64,000 nucleotides of DNA, from assembly GCA_947561395.2 (NCBI GenBank), contig OX387183.1, forward strand, positions 37,368,901 through 37,432,900. Direction: 5' to 3'. Below the pieces are notes generated by a model that made no database searches, had not been told where the DNA came from, and was given only the letters and a program-made list of their open reading frames with translations. Shown piece after piece: positions 1 through 8,980 of this stretch (the stretch's first letter is position 1; the number at the start of each line of letters is the position of its first letter). The stretch is from Buxus sempervirens. Its lineage: Eukaryota; Streptophyta; Magnoliopsida; Buxales; Buxaceae. The translations under genes were made by a program, and so were the position numbers.

Positions 1-1684
1 AAGTGTTCTGGGCATATTATTCGTGAAGTATTTTGAATGCATGTTTGCATTGTGAGTTTTCTGGGTTTTCAAAACTTGAAATAAAATGTGTTTAGATTAA
101 ATCCAAAATTAGTTGGGAGGTGTTTTGGGCATGTTGGGAGGCCAGTGGAACAGTTACAGACCGAAAAAAGTCGGCCAGAGTTGGAGATCTCAAAAAAACA
201 GAGAGTTGAAAATCGCAGCGAGCTGCCGCCCACCTGGCGCTCACCTGGCGCCTAGGAGGTGGGCGCCCCTTTCATCTCACTTCCCGCCGAGCTGGCGCCC
301 ACCTGGCGCTCAGCTCGCGCCTACTAAAAACCAAGCGAAATTCTGGCGCCCTTCTCGCGCCCATCTCGCGCTCACCTCCCGCCCAGCTCGCGCTCACCTG
401 GTATCGGGTGAGCGCCAGGTCAAAATTTCGCCAGGATTCTAGCGCCTATCTGGCGTGAGCGCCAGGTCCAAAACAGGCCGAATTGTTATTTTTTTTGAAA
501 ATTCCAAAAATACCCTTTACCATACCGCGGGGGCCTTCGCCCCCCGCACCCCCCACCCCTTTGTTCGCTGCGCATCCAACTCGTACCTTGGTACGGGGAG
601 GGCCCCCGGGTACCTCCCCTTGGACCCAGCACAAAGAGCCAGTTTTTTTTCTGACAAAGTGTCCATCTTGTGTTTTTTCCGTGATTATTGCTAGATTTGA
701 ATGCCATTTCCGAACCGGATAAACCAGTAGGGTTTCCGGGTCACCCGGAAACCCAATGTGGGACTTGGACCCCCGGTCCAACTTGACTTCCAGTGGGCCT
801 TCCAACGGGGCCCACCCAGCCCAATAAACACCAAAGCATGCCATTAAATAACTTAAGTAAAAACGAACAATTTGAACCGGGCGGGCCAAACCCAATACGG
901 CCCACCCGAGCCTTGTTATGTGAAATTGATGCATGAATTGCGTGGTTTGGCCGAGACCAAGGGCAAGGGCCTACCGGGCCCGCCAAAGCCCACCAACCGA
1001 ACCAAGGAAGGGTGCAAACCCTGATCTCTGGTAACTTGGGCTTACAAGCCCAAATTTGGACTACGGGCCCCAAGCCCAGTGTCCAACTCACTTTGGCAGA
1101 TTAAAAAGATAAATCCAATAAAAATACTTGGCCACCATGTGGGCCCACCTTAGGGGCCCACAAACCAGTCCGGCCCACTTGTGCATGAAAAACACTTAAT
1201 CTTCAAATCTGAACTTAAAGTAAAATCAATTGAACTAACCAAAGCCCAAAGGACCTCTCAGGCTAGACTGAGGTCCACAAGGGTACACGGGCTTCACTAA
1301 GCCCACCAAGGATACCGTGGGCCTTCCAACAGGGCCCACCCAACCAGACCCAGATCACCTAATTAAACAAGATAAAAGCAATTAAAGGGACCCACACCAC
1401 TCAGGTGGTCCCGCCAGACTTAACCAAACTGCATATCGGATTAGGAATCGGGTGAGACCAATGGAAGCTGACTCAAACCAGGGAACCCACGGGATCCGTC
1501 ATCCGACGGGGTGGACCGGGGTGTCTACGGACTTCCCCAGACCGCAACCGAGAACAGACTTAGAATCTCAAGCCGCAGACCAAAAGCCCTAATAGACAGG
1601 ATTAGGCACCCAGGTGTCCGCCTGCACCCCATCAGGCGGTGGCGACTCCGAATTACCCCGTGCCGTGTTTCCCACGCGCGCACA
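1..1684 (+). mobile_element. 3' part of an Ogre-like (family A) LTR, cut by window start
   Basis: The stretch is nearly the same as 57438-59050, the last 1.6 kb of the LTR of the family A element further right; by eye they differ at about 20 bases (98-99 % alike) plus one indel of about 71 bp. It ends in ...GCGCACA, as the family's LTRs do. Directly after it, integrase codons of another element begin (A-T-N-K-N), so this LTR was inserted into that integrase; GCTAC at 1685-1689 should be the target duplication, whose partner lies outside the window. It may be a solo LTR or the 3' LTR of a full element. High similarity to the second copy means a young insertion. Confidence 0.88.
225..470 (+). 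repeat. GC-rich 'GGCGC' word array inside the family A LTR
   Basis: Many copies of words such as CTGGCGCTCACC and GGCGCCCACC in both orientations, lying downstream of where the LTR promoter would be. The same array is at 57650-57915 in the second copy, and a related GC-rich word set lies just upstream of that copy's TATA box. Confidence 0.7.
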
Positions 1685-2219
1685 GCTACCAATAAGAATC
1701 TAAAGAAGATACTTGAAAAGATGGTAGTCACCTACAAAGACTAGCATGAGAAGTTGCCTTATGCACTGCACGCATACCGAACATTGACTGGGGCAACTCC
1801 CTTCTCCCTTGTGTACAGAATGGAAGCAGTCCTCCCTGTGGAAGTATAGATCCCCTCACTTAGAATTCTAAAAGAATCAGAGATTGATGACATCAAGTGG
1901 GAAGAATCGAGATTTGACCAATTATAGTTGTTGGATGAGAAGAGAATCAAGGCTTTGTGCCATGGCCAACTCTACTAGCAAAGAGTGGCGCGAGCCTACA
2001 ATAAGAAAGTAAAGCCACGGCTCTTCAAGGTGGGAGACCTTGTCCTAAAGAAGATATTCCCCCAAGAAGACAATAGAGGGAAATTAAAGCTGAATTATGA
2101 AGGGTCATTCATAATTCACAAAGTTCTGTCCAGAGGAGCCTTGATCCTATAAGAGATGGATGGAGCCATATTTCTTGAGCCGATGAAAGCAGATGCAATC
2201 AAACTGTATTACGCTTGAG
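1685..2219 (+). pseudogene. Integrase C-terminal fossil of an Ogre/Tat-type Gypsy element (B)
   Basis: Translation shows the end of a Gypsy pol: motifs MVVTYKD, HEKLPYALHAYRT, GATPFSLVY and MEAVLPVEV, then a basic tail with KVGDLVLKK and KADAIKLYYA. These are hallmarks of the integrase C-terminal half of the plant Tat/Ogre lineage. The enzyme would join retroelement DNA to the host chromosome. Upstream parts (reverse transcriptase, RNase H, catalytic integrase core) lie left of the inserted LTR and outside the window. The reading frame is broken, with several breaks. Its own 3' untranslated region and 3' LTR follow in order, so this is the tail of one element. Confidence 0.9.
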
Positions 2220-4618
2220 ATCATTCCAATTGGGAAATGAAGAGGAGCCGTCTTTGACTCTTCCTTAGACCGTAAATCCTTCCAAACACCCTTAAGTTCT
2301 CCCCTAGTTAGACAATTTTGAGCCTTTAATATTTCTTTTCAACCTAGTACATGTGTTCTACACATCAAACCGGGCATTCCTGGCCCCAAAAAGAATTGAA
2401 AAAGGAAAAGAAAAGAAGAAAAAGAAAAGAAGTTACCAAAGCAACTGCAAAAGAAAAAGCAAGAAGAAAAAGAGAAAAGACAAAAGACAAAAGAAGGGGG
2501 GAAGTGTGTACCCCACAAAAAGAAAAGTACAAAATAAGTCAGGATGTAAGCCCCAATAACAATGAGAATAGGACACTGTACCCAAAATGTTAAAGCCTTT
2601 TGAGCCACCTACCTTCTTTTCATAACCTAAACCAAACCTAGATTTCATCCTATTTTCAAGACCTCTCAGATCCCAGGAAGAATGATCGTAAGCAGAGCAG
2701 TCGAACTGGAATTCTTTGGTGATGACGGAATCCGGAATTTCCAAGAAGGCCAGGCATAGTGAAAACCTGAAAAAATGGCGTCGTGTGTAAAAAGGGTCAG
2801 TCATTAAAAAAAAAAAGAAGAAAGAGAGAGAAAAGAGAAAAAAAAAGAGAAAAAGGAAATGGTAGGGATGGTCATATCTCCATTGGGCGAAGCAGGCAGA
2901 AATAAGAAAAGACAGAAGCAGAAGTGAGTAATGCACTAGGAAGAGAAAAAAAATCGATCCAAAGGGCCTCAACTGGCAAGCTGCGTCTGAGTTAGGATTT
3001 CACAATGGCCTGTGATGATAATGTTGCGGAAAATACCAAGCATACCAAGTCCAGTTTGATCTAGGGACTAATCTTGTGATAGGTGCAAGCACAAGCACAC
3101 ACTAACACGTCTGTGTTTTTCTGTAATTATTCTGCTTAACTGTTTTGGATTCCCCAGAGGTGCTGCTAACCTTAGGAGATGAGTTCACCACCATAATAGG
3201 AGCCGTCTCTGACTGCGATGAGTAAAAGCTCAGAAAAGAAAAAAAAAAAAGAAAGATGAACTCTGCACATTCCCCAGCAAGTCGCTGACTAACGTCTTGT
3301 CCCTCTTCTCTTCACAGGTGTAGACAAAAAGTAGATCCCAAAGAAGAAAGCGGGTACCCTCTTCCCCAATCCCCAGTGGAGCCCATGTACTAATCGAAAG
3401 TGGTGTCCCTAAAAAGAACAAGAATTCCCAGAGGCATCCCGTGAACAATGGGAGCGGAACCCAAGAAAATGGGAGTCGACCAAGGCAACACCTGAAGCTC
3501 AAAGCAGGTGTATGGCACTCTTTCATTAATTCCCAGCGGAGCTTTGAAGATGGAGAGAAGTGTCCTAAGTACCACATCCCCAGGGAGTCACCTCGCTCAA
3601 CAAGAGCTCAAATCACAACCCTTAACATCCCTAGAGAGTCGCCTCGCTCAACAGAAGCCCAAACTGCAGCCCGTGACCAACCTGAAAGGATGGGCTAGAC
3701 AAAGAAAACAGGAATGGGAGAAGAACTCCCACTAATCCCCAACAAAGTTTCCCACCAATAGGAGCGCCGCATCATGAGGCCATAATAGATAGGAAAAGGC
3801 TTCTCAAATCCCCAGCGGAGTTTGCAACAGAAGCCCCAACAAGTGTGCTCAACTAGCACCCAACTTAAAAAAGCAAGTTGTGCGAAAAGGAAAATGATAA
3901 AGGCTCCCCATCAATTCCCAGTGGAGTCATTTTAAACCAGGAAACCTCTACCTCATCATACAGGAGCCGCCTGAAAAGCTCTCCAGGCAACGGCCCTTGT
4001 AGAAGCAGAAAGAAGCAGTGAACCCTACAAACCCTAAAGGGAAGAGCAAAATGAAAAACTGACAAGCAAATGCACCCCATTTTGTAATTTTTGATTCCCC
4101 ACTTTTGTAAATAGAGTAGGATAGGCGTGCGAGGTCCCCCAAGATGACGGACAGCAGCAACAGAGCCTCCTTCCATCCTTCTTTTTCCTCCCACCATTGT
4201 TTTCATTTCCATTCCACTACCAACTCTTTTGGCTGACCTAAAAAAAAACTCTAAAAGTCCTGAGTCTAAACAGAGTAGAAGAAGTCAAAACTGGAAAACT
4301 CCTCAAAGCTTTAATGGAACAAATAAGAAGAAAGAACATTGTTGAGCATCTTGCATTAACGCCGAAATAGGTTGGCAAGCTCAAGTCCAATCACATCTCT
4401 TTTCAAAAAACATAAACTAAAGGCCAAGGACCAGCTCCACATACCCAAGACACGAAGGGTAAGGAGGCTCCAAAGCCGGGAAGTGAGCATACCGATTGGC
4501 GCTTCCCCTTTCATTAGAATCATAAAAGGAATTGAGCTCGTCGACCATGTCAACAAAAATGCAAGGAGCAAAAATAAGATTCTTTCTCTTCTTTACCGTT
4601 TCTCCCCAAGGTGATTCC
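2220..4618 (+). mobile_element. 3' untranslated region of Ogre/Tat element B
   Basis: A 2.4-kb non-coding stretch between the integrase end and the polypurine tract. It is purine-rich (2395-2500 and 2800-2860 are almost pure A/G), which produces long spurious open frames on the opposite strand. A long, repeat-bearing 3' region is typical of the Tat/Ogre lineage. No protein family was recognised here. Confidence 0.75.
3145..3935 (+). repeat. Degenerate repeat module TCCCCAGCGGAG in the 3' region of B
   Basis: About ten copies of a core reading TCCCCAG(C/T)GGAG or close variants occur near 3150, 3268, 3366, 3425, 3530, 3587, 3642, 3735, 3812 and 3915, spaced 50-110 bp. The pair at 3587 and 3642 shares a longer block (AGTCGCCTCGCTCAACA-like). 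They look like a decayed tandem array. Confidence 0.65.
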
Positions 4619-4634
4619 GGCAAAGAGGGGCAGC
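4619..4634 (+). other. Polypurine tract of element B
   Basis: GGCAAAGAGGGGCAGC lies directly before the LTR start TGTCAACACCTC. Purine-rich tracts at this place prime plus-strand DNA synthesis in LTR retrotransposons. Confidence 0.8.
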
Positions 4635-6890
4635 TGTCAACACCTCATTTTTTCACCCCCAAAAATGAAAGAATGAAAATCCTAACTAGAACGGTCAAAC
4701 CCTGAGGAGTCGAAAGTTGACCTTTTGATCTGATGCAAATCAGCCCCCATGCTTCTTCCCTTTGAATAGAAAATTCCGATACAGTTCCAACGCAATTGAG
4801 TTTGCTGGAATCGGGGTCTTGGAGAAGAAGATATAAGCAAAGCCAGATTCCGGGACGTGGTTTTGCACTTTTGCCAAAAACCTAAATTTGCTGTCAAAAT
4901 TTAGCCCAGTGTATATGGAATCTCAACCTGATTCCAAAGCCACTGAACTTGCTAAAATCAGACATCAGATGGCGAGGTTATGACAAGTCAAAGTTTAAGA
5001 AAAATTGCCCACGTGGCAGGGGAGCAGAAAAGGACAAAACAAATAAAAATCGGTAATAAAATAATCATTTTTATAAAATATCTCGATTTTTACTTTTTAA
5101 ATAAATAAGAAAATTGGATAAAATTGGAAAAAGTTCATCAAAATGGGCAAAGATTTGAGTTCCGCGCAATTAAAACGTGCGCATCCGCATAGTATGTGCG
5201 GACATGCCTTGTCTGTACATACAATGCGGATCCGATCTTATCCATATCGCCACATGGCAGATTCGTTTGGATTGCACACATGCAAAATTTATCCGCACTT
5301 GGTATGCGGACAGGGCCAATCCACATACTAAGTGCGGATGAGGCTAGTCTGCATACTATCTGTGGATCTGGCCTGTTTTTCTCTATAAATAGGGCCCACA
5401 GCCCCCATTGTCCAAGGTTGTCCATCCCTTTCATCCCCACCTACCCTCCTATAACCAGTAAGCATCTATACCCTTTCTCACCCTTATACCTCTACCGAAT
5501 TCCTATTTTTACCCTTTTAATCACCCTTTTTATCCCCTTTTTCTTTCCTACTCCTTTGAAGACAAGAAGGAGGCCATATTTGGGAACCAAGGGAGGTTCC
5601 AAGGTGCTGTCCACATCTACCTGGAGGCCATCACACATCCAAATAGTAAAATAAGCCCAAGGTGAGAATCTTTTATAAACATGCTTCCTTTGGTTGCTTT
5701 CAACTTATTTTTTTTTTTTATGATATTATTTCTCACCATTATTTCTTCTTTTGCAAGATGTTGGAGTCCTCATGATAAGGAGGAAACTCCATACAAAGAT
5801 GGGAGGAGGGTTATCTTTATAGGGTAAAGAAAAGTATCATCCAAGCAAACTAGCATGTTATGTCTTTGCTATAATTTCTTTAGGAGGGCCTATCCTCCTT
5901 CATCTATCCATTGTACCCCTAACTTTCTCCCCCTCCTTCCTTTCAACTAGGAATAGTTGTTTTATTTATTTCATATGTTTGCTTGTTTTGCATATTTTTC
6001 ATTTACGTCTATAACCATACACAAGAGCACCTTACACTCACCTAATCATGCATTTCCATGCATTGTTCAGCATGCTATCTTTTTCTTATGAGTATCAAAA
6101 TAAGCATTATATACACACGCAAGTAGTATTTTTAGGGTAAGATTAGGTTCTCTTCCGATTAACTTTCTTTATCTTATATGAATAGTAGTAGGTATCATTT
6201 CCCTTAGCACGTCTTTACTATTGATTTGTGTGCATGATCACCTCACCCACCCACTATTTTCACATACTTTCCAAGCCACCTTCATGCATATGTGTCATTA
6301 TTAATTGCTTCATGCGCTAGTCCTTGTTGGCTTGAGTATACATAAGGATGGATTGGTCGAATGGAGTTTAATCTAGGCCTTTCAGGCCATCTACCTCATT
6401 CCGTCATGAAGGAAAGGGAGGGAGCATTTTTTATACCAAACAGGGACTTCTAGAGTCCTTGTTTTAAGGCTCTAATGGCTGCTCAAGAGCAAGGATCCTT
6501 TCCATTTTGGAAAACTTCATAAAAATAGTGCTTTTAGTCAAAAATGAGGCATTGAAACCACTGTGGGTCTGCTCAGAGACCCATAGCAGGTCGCGGAGAC
6601 CCCTAGGAAGGAGACAAGTGGAAGCCCCTGGCCACTTTGGCATTTCTGGGTTTTCGAGCCGGGTCCGCAGATACAGTATGGACCAGACCCAACCGCACTG
6701 TATGTGCGGATAGGTCTGGTCTGCCCAGGATATGCGGACAGACCTAGTGAACCCCCAATTTTCATTTCTTTGGGTCTTGGCCCACCCGGTTCAACCCAAA
6801 TCATGTTGATAAGACCCCCTAGGGTCCCTGGGTCAACCAAGACCCCCATTTTGGCACCCAATTTTGGTTTTATCAAAAATCCCCAAATTA
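4635..6890 (+). mobile_element. 3' LTR of Ogre/Tat element B, right part missing
   Basis: The LTR starts TGTCAACACCTCATTTTTTC next to the polypurine tract. It has the Ogre-like LTR plan: 5' module with 'CAGTTCCAACGCAATTGAGT' near 4793 and a second copy near 4930, a word array (5168-5375), TATA box, an AAGGTGAG motif near 5651, the conserved 'CTTTCAGGCC' segment near 6397 and a second word array (6655-6745). The usual LTR end (hairpin, PBS-like motif, ...GCACA) is absent before an inverted LTR fragment begins around 6890; the exact break is uncertain by tens of bases. Confidence 0.8.
5384..5391 (+). promoter_or_regulatory. TATA box of the B LTR
   Basis: CTCTATAAATAGGGC is a textbook plant TATA context, placed about 750 bp into the LTR directly after the word array. 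Confidence 0.7.
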
Positions 6891-7084
6891 CCCTTCGTAT
6901 CTGTTTGAGATTCAATTTGAGCATGGTTTGACACGTTAGAATCAACTCAGAATTCTTTTTATTATGGGCTTGTTATTTAAAAAATACTAGGACGCTATAA
7001 AACCCTAGTTTTTGTACCCACATATGTGCCAATTCAAGATATGCATCTTAGGCAATTCTATGGAGCAAAAATGGGGTGCTGACA
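6891..7084 (-). mobile_element. Inverted 5' end of an LTR, same family as the LTR at 16774
   Basis: Read on the minus strand from 7084 it begins TGTCAGCACCCCATTTTTGC and follows the LTR starting at 16774: '(T/C)CATAGAATTGCC(T/C)AAGATGC', the 'ACATATGTGGG' segment and 'TTAAATAACAAGCCCATAA'. Only about 190 bp are present. It separates the truncated B LTR from a second LTR fragment in plus orientation. Confidence 0.75.
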
Positions 7085-7942
7085 ACTATGGAGACTCTTC
7101 AAGAAGTTCAAACTGCCTCAAAAACTTTTCATTCTTTAAGGTAAGGATTTCACCTTGCATTATATATAACATAAGATCATTTTTGCTGCAATATGATGAC
7201 ACTTCTAGTGCCTTGAATTCTCTCCATCTTTCTTATATTCTTATGACCCCTCTTCTTCCACTCTACTTGGTGGGTTGATTTTGAGGGAGATCGCCAAAGG
7301 CCATGCCTTTCATGGCATGGCCATTCGCATAGTAAAGAGAGGACGAGACTCTTCGGTCTCTTGTATATCATGTTCAAGTGAGTTCTCAGCCATGGTGAAA
7401 GAAGGGTATGGATGAATGAGTCATGGAGAAAGGTTGTTCATAGATAGGATTTAATGCTTTATGTTCTTTTTTTTCTCCCCCATTCCGGATCCAATTTAAC
7501 CCCTTAACTCCTATTGTCCCTTCTTTAGCTTTCATTCTTTCCACTAACTAGTTTAAATAGGTTGATTTCGAACGATCAAGCATATGCACACCTTGCTTGC
7601 ACATACTTTTCACTAAAGCATGATTAAAACAAATTTGTCTAATGCATGTGTAAGCACATCATTTTTGTACCTCTTTGGAAGCCAGAAATCTCTAGGGAAC
7701 AGAAATTGACTTTCTGATCAAGCTTGAATTGGCTAACATACCCTATCCCAATGGATAAGAAATCCCAACACGGTTCCGACACAATTGAGTTTACGTAAAT
7801 CGGAGTCCGAATAAAGAAGTTATGGTCAAAACACTCTTAAGGGCAAAACTGTAATTAAATGCAAAAAACTGACCATGTGGCAAATGTGCAAACCACGTTT
7901 GCCAAGTAGCAAATTAAAGGAAAAACACAAATACCAATGGGA

Positions 7943-7994
7943 GATCTCTCATTAATGAGAGATCATGAATGAGATTTCTCTCATTAATGAGAGA
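7943..7994. promoter_or_regulatory. Two perfect palindromes just upstream of the LTR TATA region
   Basis: 7943-7964 is a perfect 22-bp palindrome (GATCTCTCATT and its complement) and 7977-7994 is a perfect 18-bp palindrome with the same core CTCTCATTAATGAGAG. A third, partial CTCTCATGA copy follows near 8011. They lie 50-100 bp before the TATA-like box, where other LTRs of this type carry different palindromic words. Confidence 0.8.
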
Positions 7995-8980
7995 ACATGA
8001 ATGGAGATTTCTCTCATGATATCCCCCTCCCCTAACCTCACTTTTAAATAGGCCTCCATCTCTACTTCACACAAGATTATTTTTTGGCCTCCCTATCCAT
8101 CTCCCAACACACACACACACATAGATCCCCCTCACTCCCTAAGACTTCTAACCCTCCAAACCCCCATAAACCCCTCCTAACCTCTCTCAAGCTTCTCCCA
8201 ATCATCACTTAAGCCCCAAGAGTGTCTTGGAAGGTCACTTGAAGTTGAAGGAGGGTGCCCAAGTTGCTGCTCAAGTCTCAAAGAGTCTCCAAACACCCCC
8301 TTAAGGTCCTTTCCTTTCAAGGTAAGCTTCCTTGTCATATTCTATTTAATATATATGTAATTTATGGTATTCTAAGCACGCTTCAAGAATTATGTATGTA
8401 CTTTTAGCATGAAATGTGTCCATCATGTACCCTTCCCTCTCATCTCAAGTCATCCTCATCAAGAAGAGGTTCCCATGGAAAGGGGAAGGAGTTAGGCTTA
8501 AATGGGAGGTAATGAGGGTCCTTATACTTACGAAATCATGTAAAAGTCTCATTTTTGTGCCTTTCCATGCATCCTTCTCTTCATTATTCAAAGGGAGAGC
8601 ATGTTCTCCCCTTTCCCCCATATCTAATGTACCCCCTTTAAAGCCCCCAATTCCCTTCTTTATTTGCTTTCCATATACTGTTTAAGAGCATGATTTGTGG
8701 TCTTTTAATGTGCAAAGTATGTCTTGTGTGTTTTTTTTTTTTTATCTCATGTACACCACCCTCCTAGGTAAAGCATGCATGTTTAGTTCCTTTATTAAAT
8801 GTCTTGCCTTCATGCACACTCTATGCCCTATCGACATACCACTCATCCATTTTAAGTATGTCCTAGGATGATTGTCTTTCTTTCTCAAGGCTTCTCATGT
8901 TTAGTTTGTTCATATTGTATGAATTGATCGGGTATTATCCATGGTTTGGTCGTGAATATCAAGCAAGTGGCCTCTCGGGC

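Noticed and set aside
446-1091. Minus-strand open frames of 110-160 codons in the family A LTR
   Set aside because: They fall wholly in LTR sequence, recur in the second copy at 58005-58458 only because the LTR does, and resemble no protein.
2433-2972. Long minus-strand open frame rich in Phe, Leu and Ser
   Set aside because: It is the shadow of an almost pure purine stretch in the 3' region of element B; no domain, and both strands are low in complexity.
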